From IMG/VR virus record IMGVR_UViG_3300046656_000441, positions 1 through 56,754 of that record: DNA of 56,754 bases. One strand, written 5' to 3'. How positions within the stretch are numbered: the stretch's first letter is position 1; each line of letters opens with the position of its first letter. Positions 1 to 5,570 of the stretch are shown one piece after another. The DNA is from a virus. Both the position numbers and the translations under genes were made by a program. Under the pieces are notes generated by a model that did no database searches, was not told the origin of the DNA, and worked only from the letters and a program-made list of their open reading frames with translations.

Positions 1-157
1 TCGTGATAGATGCGGCGATGAACGAGTTTCTGCAAGAGTCGGGAGCGCCGCTCAGCTGCGGCGCGCCTCTCGGCTCGCCTACGCTTCGCTAGGCGGCGGC
101 GTCTCGACTTCGTTGCCATCGGTGGTGACCTCCTGTGCGGCGGCGTGCGCCTTCTGC
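1..157. repeat. Left copy of 157-bp terminal overlap
   Basis: Positions 1-157 repeat 56598-56754 exactly except at 127-128 (GA here, TG at 56724-56725). The repeat falls inside a small minus-strand gene (79..246) rather than beside the terminase genes. I therefore read it as the overlap of a circular or circularly permuted assembly, not as a packaging repeat. The two-base change turns a Val codon into Ala in that gene. Confidence 0.9.
45..64 (-). terminator. GC hairpin after the 55-aa gene
   Basis: GCGCCGC (45-51) pairs with GCGGCGC (58-64) around a six-base loop. It lies just downstream of the stop of the minus-strand gene 79..246. There is no T-run, so termination is possible but weak. The structure also occurs in the right-hand copy of the terminal repeat. 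Confidence 0.35.
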
Positions 158-246
158 TTCTCTTCGCGCGCCTTGAAGCGCTTGTTCCAGGACGGCTTCT
201 CGCGCTTGTCCTTCGGGTCGAGCTTGCGCTTGGTGCCCTGCTTCAT
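79..246 (-). CDS. Small basic hypothetical protein (55 aa)
   Basis: I do not recognise this protein. The N-terminal two thirds are rich in Lys and Arg, and the tail is acidic and Pro-rich, ending PPPSEA. No hydrophobic segment is visible, so a nucleic-acid-binding or otherwise soluble protein is plausible. The start at 246 is chosen for the GGAGGG Shine-Dalgarno site and a 4-nt overlap with the upstream gene's stop. The gene's 3' part is duplicated at the right end of the contig, where one Val codon reads Ala. Confidence 0.6.
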   Translation of the reverse strand: MKQGTKRKLDPKDKREKPSWNKRFKAREEKQKAHAAAQEVTTDGNEVETPPPSEA

Positions 247-410
247 ACGCGTTTCCCTCCGTTGCGGCGGTTCACGAGCACGCCGTATGCCAGCTTTCGC
301 AGATGTTTGACCGTCGAGTGGCGCATGATGCGACGGAGCGCGACGTCGGGCCACGCGCGGAAGTCGCGCACGAATGACTGGCGCTCGGGAGTGTCGTTGT
401 TGGTGCTCAC
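243..410 (-). CDS. Small basic hypothetical protein, GTG start
   Basis: This is a 55-residue soluble protein rich in Arg, His and Lys, with no recognisable domain. The GTG at 410 is preferred because an AAGGGG-type ribosome site precedes it and it overlaps the stop of the upstream gene by 4 nt. Its own stop overlaps the next ATG by 4 nt. This tight coupling is typical of the whole minus-strand operon and is the main support for the gene. Confidence 0.55.
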   Translation of the reverse strand: MSTNNDTPERQSFVRDFRAWPDVALRRIMRHSTVKHLRKLAYGVLVNRRNGGKRV

Positions 411-745
411 TTCTCCACCCCTTTCGACGGGCAATCGTCTGTCACGCAGACGCCGCAGCTGGTCTTGACAAGTTTTCCGGTGTATTCGTCGTAGGCACTG
501 TAGCGCGGCGTGCGCTGGACGAGCTTATACCCGCAGTCGCCGCAGAACGTGCGCACGCGCGGGCCAGGGTCCGGTGCCGGCGGCTCCACAGGTGGCTCCA
601 CGGGCGCCTCGTATTTGCCCGGCGAGAAATGTGCGAGCTTGCTTTTGACCACGGCGCCGTCCACGTAAATGACATCCGCGTGGAGCACAGCGTTGTCCGG
701 CAGGTAGTTGTATTCACGTTCGTTCGAGCAGAAAATCGTAATCAC
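407..745 (-). CDS. Zinc-ribbon-like hypothetical protein (112 aa)
   Basis: The protein has a beta-rich N-terminal half, a Pro/Glu linker (APVEPPVEPPAPDPG) and a C-terminal part with CGDCG and CGVC pairs that could bind one zinc ion. The GTG start at 745 follows AAAGGAGG and overlaps the stop of the 30-aa membrane peptide upstream (GTGA). Function is unknown. It is one of more than ten small Cys-rich proteins on this strand. Confidence 0.65.
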   Translation of the reverse strand: MITIFCSNEREYNYLPDNAVLHADVIYVDGAVVKSKLAHFSPGKYEAPVEPPVEPPAPDPGPRVRTFCGDCGYKLVQRTPRYSAYDEYTGKLVKTSCGVCVTDDCPSKGVEK

Positions 746-834
746 TTGGTCCCTCCTTTGGCGACGAAGTAGTAGAGCAGCGAGCCGGCGGCGTAGAGCA
801 GCGCGCCGCTGAAGTAGAGCACGGGCGCGCTCAT
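742..834 (-). CDS. 30-aa single-span membrane peptide
   Basis: Translation gives a 30-residue peptide starting MSAPVLYFSGALLYAAGS and ending FVAKGGTK. Nearly all of it is one hydrophobic helix with a short basic tail. It is preceded by AATCAGGAGG at ideal spacing, and it overlaps both neighbours by 4 nt (ATGA and GTGA), which argues for real translation despite its size. An inner-membrane location is likely; function is unknown. Confidence 0.6.
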   Translation of the reverse strand: MSAPVLYFSGALLYAAGSLLYYFVAKGGTK

Positions 835-1049
835 CGGTCCTCCTGATTCAGGGTGACAAGGTTGAGAGGGTAGAAGGACAGCAGCAGCGAGCCATCCAGG
901 CGCACGGCGGCGCGCATGCCGTCTCGGTCGTCGCTGCAGCGGTCGCAGCCGGTGTTGACGTCGTGGAATCCGACCAGGACGCCATACAGGTAAGTCGGTA
1001 GCTCGGCGCCGTAGGGCGAGCTTTCGATGCGAACACGTTTGTCTAGCAT
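831..1049 (-). CDS. Hypothetical protein (72 aa)
   Basis: This unrecognised 72-residue soluble protein begins MLDKRVRIESS and contains one CDRC pair in the middle. It has a regular beta-strand-like pattern with no membrane segment. The start at 1049 follows GAGGAG; the same frame is open further upstream but without a ribosome site. The stop overlaps the start of the downstream 30-aa membrane peptide gene. Confidence 0.6.
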   Translation of the reverse strand: MLDKRVRIESSPYGAELPTYLYGVLVGFHDVNTGCDRCSDDRDGMRAAVRLDGSLLLSFYPLNLVTLNQEDR

Positions 1050-1056
1050 GGTCTCC

Positions 1057-1278
1057 TCAGTTGCAAAAGGCACACCAGGTGCCGCTGTCATCTCGTTCGG
1101 CCGCATCGACCGCTTTCGAGGACACACCCTCGACGGGCTTGTAACCATCGACGTCGAAGGTCTCATCCTCCAGCCGGTCAGCGTGCAGCCAGCACGCGTG
1201 GAACGTCGCGGTGTAGCCCTCGGGGCTCACGACTTGGCGCTTCACGCACGCGGGGCGAGGTCCGCTGATAGGTGTCAT
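1057..1278 (-). CDS. Hypothetical Cys/His-containing protein (73 aa)
   Basis: This 73-residue protein has scattered Cys and His (FHACWLHADR in the middle) and ends WCAFCN, a CxxC pair that may bind metal. It overlaps the upstream membrane-protein gene by 4 nt at its start (1275-1278) and is followed at once by the next Shine-Dalgarno site. Function is unknown. Confidence 0.6.
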   Translation of the reverse strand: MTPISGPRPACVKRQVVSPEGYTATFHACWLHADRLEDETFDVDGYKPVEGVSSKAVDAAERDDSGTWCAFCN

Positions 1279-1553
1279 CGGTGCCTCGCAATCTCGCGCA
1301 TGTTGTGCTGCACGACATAGGCGCGAACCCCCACCAGGCCGGCGCCCATCGCGAGCGCGAGACGCGGGTGTGTCGCATGCAGCCGGCGCAGCGAGCGGTC
1401 AGCCGCCCATGCTTGCGCGCCCAGGATGCCATCAATCGCCACCGGGTTCTGTGTAGGCAGAAGCACCTCGCGCCCGCCAGTGTTCAGCATGTAGTGGGTG
1501 GTTGCGGCGTCCGAGCCGGCGAGAATCCACCAGGACAATAGCAGGGGCTTCAT
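1275..1553 (-). CDS. Putative membrane protein (92 aa)
   Basis: The N-terminus (MKPLLLSWWILAGSDAATTHYML) is a hydrophobic segment or signal anchor. A second hydrophobic stretch (LALAMGAGLVGVRAYVV) lies near the C-terminus, giving a likely two-span inner-membrane protein. It resembles small DUF5658-type membrane proteins only in general layout, so no family is assigned. It overlaps both neighbours by 4 nt within the minus-strand early operon. Confidence 0.6.
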   Translation of the reverse strand: MKPLLLSWWILAGSDAATTHYMLNTGGREVLLPTQNPVAIDGILGAQAWAADRSLRRLHATHPRLALAMGAGLVGVRAYVVQHNMREIARHR

Positions 1554-1912
1554 CGGCGGCTCAGCGTCAGCACGCCATAGGGGCCGATGCAGCGCTCCCA
1601 GGTGGACGCGTCGAAGATGTTCCCGCGCACCGTGGTTGCCTCGCTCTTGCCGATGAACGGCTTGGGACCGCCCGCATAGAGCACGGCGCCGTCGCTGTTG
1701 CGGATGAAACCGTAGTAGGACGAGCCCTTGTAGCCCTGCGGGCCGGTCTCGACGCGCATGAGCTTGGTGTATTTCGGGCCAGCGCTGGCCTCGATGTGCG
1801 TGACGTAGAGTCGCACGCTATCGCCCGCATGGGTCTTGTTGGTGACGCGTTCGACTTCCGCGATGAAGTCTTCGAGCGCGGCGTCGAACGTCTGCTTCTG
1901 TGTGGTTTCCAT
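1550..1912 (-). CDS. Hypothetical soluble protein (120 aa)
   Basis: The protein starts METTQKQTF and has mixed alpha/beta character with no membrane segment or recognised motif. It is among the larger proteins of this block. A strong AGGAGGG ribosome site precedes the ATG at 1912. Upstream lies a sigma-54-like element (1928-1943) that belongs to a module also found before the gene at 2121..2324, so the gene may have its own promoter as well as operon read-through. Confidence 0.65.
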   Translation of the reverse strand: METTQKQTFDAALEDFIAEVERVTNKTHAGDSVRLYVTHIEASAGPKYTKLMRVETGPQGYKGSSYYGFIRNSDGAVLYAGGPKPFIGKSEATTVRGNIFDASTWERCIGPYGVLTLSRR

Positions 1913-1927
1913 TGTGCCCTCCTGATG

Positions 1928-1943
1928 TGCAATCACCGTGCCA
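1928..1943 (-). promoter_or_regulatory. Sigma-54-type -24/-12 element (exact match)
   Basis: Read on the minus strand, TGGCACG-GTGA-TTGC-A matches the RpoN consensus TGGCACG-N4-TTGC exactly. It overlaps the stop of the upstream gene, and the expected start site falls about 5 nt before the ATG at 1912. The same arrangement recurs at 2340-2355. It could instead be a duplicated translation-initiation segment, so promoter activity is inference. Confidence 0.45.
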
Positions 1944-2124
1944 CCCGCATCAGCATCTCTTCGGCGCCCATCACCGCCGGCTCGCCGCAGCGCTTGCACG
2001 GGTAGCCCTTGGCGTCGGGCTCCACGAACGTCTGGCGCCCGTGGCAGGCGACGCAGAACCCCGTGCCGTTGTCCTTCTCGACTGCCGTCATTATCGCCTT
2101 GATGGTGAGCTTCAGCTTGGTCAT
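1933..2124 (-). CDS. Zinc-ribbon protein (63 aa)
   Basis: After an N-terminal helix-rich segment come two metal-binding pairs, CVACHG and CKRCG, separated by about 18 residues, the layout of a small zinc ribbon. The start at 2124 follows AATCAGGAGG and overlaps the upstream stop by 4 nt. It is probably a soluble adaptor or nucleic-acid-binding protein; the specific role is unknown. Confidence 0.65.
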   Translation of the reverse strand: MTKLKLTIKAIMTAVEKDNGTGFCVACHGRQTFVEPDAKGYPCKRCGEPAVMGAEEMLMRVAR

Positions 2125-2324
2125 TTCGCCCTCCTGATTCGGACGATGTTGTCTTCCGTCGCGACGCCAGGCGTGCCGTAGCGCCCGCCCATGTTCAGCA
2201 CCCAGCCGTAGGGTCCGCGCATCACCGCCTTGCCCGACTTCTCCGCCCACTCCTGGCCGTCGCGCCCGATGCCGGCGGGCACGAGGATGGTGACGCGGTC
2301 GCCGTGTCGAATGGTATCAATCAT
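2121..2324 (-). CDS. Small beta-rich hypothetical protein (67 aa)
   Basis: This 67-residue protein begins MIDTIRHGDRVTILVPAG and looks like a small beta-barrel (alternating hydrophobic residues, many Gly). The pattern resembles SH3-like or KOW-like domains, but I cannot assign a family. The ATG at 2324 follows CAGGAGG and a copy of the TGGCAC/TTGC module described separately. Confidence 0.6.
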   Translation of the reverse strand: MIDTIRHGDRVTILVPAGIGRDGQEWAEKSGKAVMRGPYGWVLNMGGRYGTPGVATEDNIVRIRRAK

Positions 2325-2503
2325 TGTGCCTCCTGATTGTGCAATCGCTGTGCCACCAGCCAGCCGCGCACGCCTTGGCGTGCGGGACCGAGCAAGACGG
2401 GGCGTTTGGCTGCACGTTTCGCGCGGCGTGCCCGTATCCACGCGTATAGCTCCTCCGGTGTCATCGTCGCGTTGCGTTTCGCGCGGGTCATTCTCGCCAT
2501 CAT
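2321..2503 (-). CDS. Small basic hypothetical protein (60 aa)
   Basis: This very basic protein (MMARMTRAKRNATMTPEELY, then RARRAKRAAKR) has one predicted helix with TPEELYAWIR at its start. It could bind nucleic acid. The start has two adjacent ATGs after an AATCAGGAC sequence. Its last codons contain the sigma-54-like element that precedes the next gene. Confidence 0.5.
   Translation of the reverse strand: MMARMTRAKRNATMTPEELYAWIRARRAKRAAKRPVLLGPARQGVRGWLVAQRLHNQEAQ
2340..2355 (-). promoter_or_regulatory. Sigma-54-type element, near-exact
   Basis: On the minus strand TGGCACA-GCGA-TTGC-A differs from the RpoN consensus at one base. It sits in the last codons of gene 2321..2503, exactly 16 nt plus ATG upstream of the start at 2324. 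About 36 bp around it (through AGGAGG and CACAATG) are duplicated before the gene starting at 1912, so the two sites share an origin. Confidence 0.4.
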
Positions 2504-2733
2504 TCACCGTCCTGATTCGGGGACGACTGTCCTGATTTGCCGTCCTGATTCGGGGACGAGAACCGCCCGCGAGCGTCGCGTAGCGCGTAGAACCGCTCGC
2601 GAGCGTAGCCACCTATCTCGGCACGAATCTTGCCCAGCAGGCGCGTCTCGTGCAAGTCCGACCGCTTTGGTCCGGCATGGACTATGCTGTCATCAGCGAA
2701 GCGCGTGCCGCGTTCCCGATTACGTTTTCGCAT
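2500..2733 (-). CDS. Hypothetical basic protein, first gene of the minus operon
   Basis: This is an open frame of 77 codons from an ATG at 2733, giving a basic protein with a repetitive Ser/Asn/Gln/Asp C-terminus. The tail is encoded by the direct repeat at 2509-2559. No strong ribosome site precedes it and the frame continues upstream, so the start is uncertain. It would be the first minus-strand gene next to the divergent control region. Confidence 0.35.
   Translation of the reverse strand: MRKRNRERGTRFADDSIVHAGPKRSDLHETRLLGKIRAEIGGYARERFYALRDARGRFSSPNQDGKSGQSSPNQDGE
2509..2559. repeat. Short tandem repeats with Shine-Dalgarno-like core
   Basis: GTCCTGATTCGGGGACGA occurs at 2509-2526 and again at 2542-2559, with a partial copy at 2529-2541. 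On the minus strand the core reads AATCAGGAC, close to the AATCAGGAGG ribosome sites used repeatedly in this operon (before 834, 2124 and 2324). The array may be duplicated initiation segments. A second imperfect repeat (GAACCGCyCGCGAGCGT) follows at about 2560-2610. Confidence 0.7.
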
Positions 2734-2873
2734 GGGCCGTGCGATTGCAAGCGAGATGCCGGCGAGTGTTCCACAAAAATAGGACACGAAGTATCGATAG
2801 TGGACATTCGGAGCACGGGAAACGCGAAAACGCCAGTGTTTACGCTGGCACGCCGCGTGCTCTATTGTCTGGC
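2734..2873. promoter_or_regulatory. Divergent control region
   Basis: This 140-bp stretch separates the leftward operon from the first rightward gene, so transcription of the two genome arms must start here or nearby. It is more AT-rich than the surroundings (for example ACAAAAATAGGAC near 2775). It carries a hairpin, GCCAGTG-TTTA-CGCTGGC (2832-2849), overlapping a sigma-54-like element. I see no clear sigma-70 promoter for the leftward genes. Confidence 0.5.
2846..2861 (+). promoter_or_regulatory. Sigma-54-like element before gene 2874..3080
   Basis: TGGCACG-CCGC-GTGC-T is one base from the RpoN consensus (G for the first T of TTGC). It shares 14 of 15 bases with the element at 50493-50508 before the helicase gene. 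A start about 12 nt past the GC would fall right at the ATG, and no Shine-Dalgarno is present, so a leaderless mRNA is possible. A weak sigma-70 reading (TTTACG, 18 nt, TATTGT) overlaps it. Confidence 0.4.
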
Positions 2874-3080
2874 ATGCCCACCAAAACCGCCGATTACGAT
2901 AAGCGCTATTCCGTTCTATGGCTATCGCGTGACGGAGAGCCCGAACTAGTCGCGCGTCCAGTCGCGCGGTTTCGCACGCTACAGAACGCGCGAGACTTTG
3001 CCACAGAATATGCTGCCGATACATCGGGCGGATTCGTGGCGATTCGCGACAATGAGACCGATACGTTCATCGAATCGTAA
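2874..3080 (+). CDS. Hypothetical protein (68 aa), first rightward gene
   Basis: The protein starts MPTKTADYDKRYSVLWLSRD and is a small soluble alpha/beta protein with no recognised motif. The ATG at 2874 is chosen because the composition changes there and a candidate promoter ends just before it. No ribosome site is visible. A long antisense frame exists here but lacks a credible start. Confidence 0.5.
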   Translation: MPTKTADYDKRYSVLWLSRDGEPELVARPVARFRTLQNARDFATEYAADTSGGFVAIRDNETDTFIES

Positions 3081-3107
3081 ACCGCAGCCTATCAGGAGAT
3101 TACAAAA

Positions 3108-3509
3108 GTGAAAAACCACGGCCAGTCGAACAACACCATCACGCGCTCACTCGCAAACGCGCAGATTGCGCATGCGGCATCATCGGTCGTATTCGACGCG
3201 CGCGACGTCGCCAGCGTCGACGCGTTGTCCACGGTTTTCCGTATCTACACTGAGGACACGGGCGACGATTTCCCGGAGCATGTGACCCGCATCGGCTTTG
3301 ATGGCGCGACGATGTTCAGCGCGACCGGCATTTACAAGGGCCAGACGGAGCGTTCCGCCGTGCTCGAAATCATCGCCCCATACGGGCGTCGCGCCGATGT
3401 GCTCGCGCTCACGGTCGCCCTTGTTGATGCGCATCATCAGGAGTGCGCTATTCTCTCCTGGCAGAACGCCCGCGTGTTCGATTCAACGTTCGTCTTCGGC
3501 TCGCGGTAA
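3108..3509 (+). CDS. Hypothetical protein (133 aa), GTG start
   Basis: This soluble alpha/beta protein starts MKNHGQSNNTITRSLANAQ. Its core is rich in Val, Ala and Asp, and no domain is recognised. An AGGAG ribosome site at about 3094 supports the GTG at 3108. It lies in the 2.87-4.96 kb block, whose sequence is unusually rich in CGCG compared with the structural genes. Confidence 0.6.
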   Translation: MKNHGQSNNTITRSLANAQIAHAASSVVFDARDVASVDALSTVFRIYTEDTGDDFPEHVTRIGFDGATMFSATGIYKGQTERSAVLEIIAPYGRRADVLALTVALVDAHHQECAILSWQNARVFDSTFVFGSR

Positions 3510-3535
3510 CCACGGCATTTCAGGGAGAACGGGCA

Positions 3536-3754
3536 ATGAAGCTTTATAGCTGGTATGGACTAGACGGGCGAGATTACGGGGTAGATGTTGTTGCCGTTAT
3601 GGCGACCAGCTATACCGCGGCGCTCAAAAAGGCAACCAAGGTAGTGGAAGCACGGCACGCCTACGATGATGAGCGCCGCGTGCAAGCCATTGCACGGCTG
3701 CAGCTGCAGCCACCTCGTATGACGTCGACAATTTCACTCTCGTATTACGAGTAG
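3536..3754 (+). CDS. Hypothetical protein (72 aa)
   Basis: The protein starts MKLYSWYGLDGRDYGVDVVAV and has an alternating beta-strand N-terminus followed by a helical, basic middle. AGGGAG lies seven bases before the ATG at 3536. No family is recognised. It is followed by a short GC hairpin that may attenuate transcription before the next gene. Confidence 0.55.
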   Translation: MKLYSWYGLDGRDYGVDVVAVMATSYTAALKKATKVVEARHAYDDERRVQAIARLQLQPPRMTSTISLSYYE

Positions 3755-3765
3755 CGTCAACCACG

Positions 3766-3783
3766 GGCGCCCTTACGGGCGCC
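3766..3783 (+). terminator. Hairpin between small leader genes
   Basis: GGCGCCC-TTAC-GGGCGCC is a perfect 7-bp stem with a four-base loop, followed by TATTTC. It lies between genes ending at 3754 and starting at 3809. The U-tract is short, so partial termination or mRNA stabilisation is as likely as full termination. Confidence 0.4.
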
Positions 3784-3808
3784 TATTTCAGGGAAGGGAC
3801 AGCAATCA

Positions 3809-4444
3809 ATGCGCATCAACAAATCGCCCCATGCGGCCCACGTAGCGCGCTACCGCGCGAATCTTCGCAAGGTATACGCGCGCGCGACCGATGCCGACAA
3901 ACGCGAAGGGCTGGCGTGGTATCCAACCGCCGCGGCAGGCTGCAATACATGGGCGCAAGGTTTTGGGCTAGACGCCCGCACAATCGCCAGCGTCATTGCA
4001 GCCATCAGTCCGCAATGCGACTGGACAAGCAACCTGCGCATTGCGTTCGAACTACTCTCAGGACAGCCGCGGGTTACCGGTGGCGCCTTGCGCGCGAACG
4101 TCGAAAAGGCGCGCCAAATCTTGAACGACCGTGCTCACGGGGTAGCAGGGTATTTCAAGGTTGCCCCGAAAGTGACCGCGTTTTCGCGCAACCTGGCTGG
4201 AGATGATAGCGTCGTCACAATCGATGCGCATGCAGCGCAAGCCGCAACCAACAACCTGGGCATTTCCACGGTTAGACCTGCCGCCTACGTCGTGTTCTCA
4301 CAGTGTTACGTCGACGTGGCGCGCGAGCTGGGGATTCGCCCTTGCGATTTCCAAGCAATCGTATGGTGTGCGTGGAAGCGTCGATACTCGCCGGAGCGTA
4401 AACGCGCCATCAAACGCGCGAACGCGCGCAAGGCGGAGGACTAG
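3809..4444 (+). CDS. Conserved phage protein, possibly glycosylase-like (211 aa)
   Basis: The sequence has ordered helical motifs: IAAISPQCDW with a downstream N-L-R, then VTIDAHAAQAA at about residues 137-147, and FQAIVWCAWKRR near the end. The spacing, with a D in the middle motif after a K-rich segment, recalls helix-hairpin-helix DNA glycosylase-like phage proteins. I cannot confirm a helix-hairpin-helix, and the function is tentative. GGGAAGGGA precedes the ATG at 3809. Confidence 0.6.
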   Translation: MRINKSPHAAHVARYRANLRKVYARATDADKREGLAWYPTAAAGCNTWAQGFGLDARTIASVIAAISPQCDWTSNLRIAFELLSGQPRVTGGALRANVEKARQILNDRAHGVAGYFKVAPKVTAFSRNLAGDDSVVTIDAHAAQAATNNLGISTVRPAAYVVFSQCYVDVARELGIRPCDFQAIVWCAWKRRYSPERKRAIKRANARKAED

Positions 4445-4448
4445 CACA

Positions 4449-4706
4449 ATGGTAATCGACGCCTTGATAGACTTCGACGGGGGCGCCATCACGCAGACGG
4501 TTGACGGAGCGCTCCGCGTTCGATTCGCGCTCGAATGCTACCACGGGGCATTGTCGGATAGCTTGAACGACCGGTATCGTGCCCGGGGCAATGATGCCGG
4601 TTGCGATTTGCTACGCTCGCAGCTGACCGCGCTCGAATCCCAGCTAACCCGCGTGCGCGAAGCCATTGCGCGCGCCTACACCGAAAAGGGAGTATCTCAT
4701 GTCTGA
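4449..4706 (+). CDS. Hypothetical helical protein (85 aa)
   Basis: The protein starts MVIDALIDFDGGAITQ. Its second half is a regular heptad-like helix (LRSQLTALESQLTRVREAIA), suggesting a short coiled coil. The start at 4449 is 5 nt after the preceding stop. The 3' end overlaps the next gene by 8 nt, suggesting translational coupling. Function is unknown. Confidence 0.55.
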   Translation: MVIDALIDFDGGAITQTVDGALRVRFALECYHGALSDSLNDRYRARGNDAGCDLLRSQLTALESQLTRVREAIARAYTEKGVSHV

Positions 4707-4956
4707 TAGCTATCGCCGTTACAGCGCTGACTCGGAGGACCTTGGGAGCACGACGCGTGAGGACGCCAAGCGCTGGCGCGCCTACATGCGGAGCCTTGAG
4801 GAGCGAGGCGCGCCGCGTAAACGCGCGCACTCCACTGGAACGATGCACGCGAGCACGCGCGCATCATTCGACGCCGCATGTGCGCGCGCACGCGCGACAC
4901 ATGAGGACGAATCAATCGATGCGCGCGAAATGTTCGCGCGCATCATCGCCAGCTAG
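4699..4956 (+). CDS. Hypothetical Arg/Ala-rich protein (85 aa)
   Basis: It starts MSDSYRRYSADSEDLGS after AAAAGGGAG. It is Arg-, Ala- and Ser-rich with a helical C-terminus, and its DNA is dense in CGCG/GCGC words. No family is recognised. It is the last gene before a 526-bp non-coding region. Confidence 0.5.
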   Translation: MSDSYRRYSADSEDLGSTTREDAKRWRAYMRSLEERGAPRKRAHSTGTMHASTRASFDAACARARATHEDESIDAREMFARIIAS

Positions 4957-4969
4957 ACTGCTACTCGGG

Positions 4970-4990
4970 ACGCGCGCCTAGTGCGCGCGT
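4970..4990 (+). terminator. Hairpin after leader block
   Basis: ACGCGCGC (4970-4977) pairs perfectly with GCGCGCGT (4983-4990) around a five-base loop, 14 nt after the stop at 4956. No T-run follows. It could end or stabilise the leader transcript. Confidence 0.4.
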
Positions 4991-5101
4991 TCCGCCCATC
5001 ATCATCGACGCGCGCATCACGCGCGCATCACTCCCGCCCATTACGCCATTCAACGTAACGCGCGACACGTGCGCGGCGCGCGCGCGTCGCATCGATTGAC
5101 A

Positions 5102-5130
5102 TTCACGCGCGCGTGATTCTCGCGCGTGAA
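5102..5130. other. 10-bp dyad in non-coding region
   Basis: TTCACGCGCG (5102-5111) and CGCGCGTGAA (5121-5130) form a perfect 10-bp inverted repeat separated by nine bases. It lies in the GCGC-rich half of the non-coding region. It may be a protein-binding dyad or an RNA hairpin. Confidence 0.5.
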
Positions 5131-5326
5131 CGCGTGCGCCACTTCCGGCCGCACGTCCTTCCACCCGATATGGCGCGCCCGGCGGCGAGCGTAGCGAGGA
5201 CGTGTGGGGGTGCGCCCGATTCCGGCGCCGAATCCGGCCAGGCAAGCGGACCTGGGGCGCCGCGTTCCGGCCCGAAACCCCGGCATCGAGGGGGATTAGG
5301 CACAGAGTTGCACCGGCCGGGGAACC

Positions 5327-5353
5327 GGCCAACGTTGGCCAATGGACGTCCAT
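5327..5353. promoter_or_regulatory. Adjacent palindromes, operator or enhancer-like
   Basis: GGCCAACGTTGGCC (5327-5340) and ATGGACGTCCAT (5342-5353) are perfect palindromes one base apart. They lie about 85-110 bp upstream of the sigma-54-like element at 5436, the usual distance for an activator-binding site. The ATGGACGTCC half recurs twice, head to head, at 53732-53751. The binding protein is unknown. Confidence 0.5.
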
Positions 5354-5435
5354 AGGGGGATGCGCGCGCGTACGCACGCGTGTGCTGGGGGTGTGTGGGG
5401 TGGGTAGTCCTGACCCGCGATGTCTGCTGCCATTA

Positions 5436-5451
5436 TGGTGCAGCCCTTGCA
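5436..5451 (+). promoter_or_regulatory. Possible sigma-54-type promoter of the late operon
   Basis: TGG-TGCA-GCCC-TTGC-A keeps the invariant GG and GC at the required spacing and the TTGCA of the -12 box, but it differs at three -24 positions. It is the best candidate for transcribing the terminase genes. A sigma-70 alternative (TTGCAG, 18 nt, TACCAT) overlaps it and would start right at the small ORF at 5483. Confidence 0.3.
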
Positions 5452-5482
5452 GGATGTCAAGCTCCCGTGTTACCATCGGTGC

Positions 5483-5563
5483 GTGACCATCCTCCGAGCC
5501 GTCTGCCTGGTGGCTGGGCTAGCGGCATTCATCCTCTACGCCAAGCTAAAGCCCGAGAACTAA
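5483..5563 (+). CDS. 26-aa membrane peptide upstream of terminase
   Basis: A GTG at 5483 opens a 26-codon frame encoding MTILRAVCLVAGLAAFILYA followed by KLKPEN. It is one hydrophobic helix with a charged tail, like small phage membrane peptides. No ribosome site precedes it; a promoter -10 (TACCAT) ends six bases upstream, so it could be read from a leaderless mRNA. The stop is 7 nt before the terminase start. This is a weak but plausible gene. Confidence 0.4.
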   Translation: MTILRAVCLVAGLAAFILYAKLKPEN

Positions 5564-5570
5564 AGGAGTT

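Larger units (their letters stand above)
4957..5482. promoter_or_regulatory. 526-bp palindrome-rich non-coding region
   Basis: No convincing gene is visible on either strand. The region contains hairpins at 4970-4990 and 5102-5130 and adjoining perfect palindromes at 5327-5340 and 5342-5353. A sigma-54-like element is at 5436-5451. The first half is saturated with GCGC/CGCG. It separates the leader block from the terminase genes and could hold the late promoter, an enhancer, a packaging site or an origin. Confidence 0.6.

Noticed and set aside
5298-5314. AGGCACA-GAG-TTGCA as a sigma-54 promoter
   Set aside because: The spacing between GG and GC is one base too short, and sigma-54 promoters do not tolerate this.
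4961-5476. 171-codon minus-strand frame across the non-coding region
   Set aside because: It has no ribosome site, extreme Arg/Ala/Gly composition and crosses several palindromes. It is best seen as chance in GC-rich DNA.
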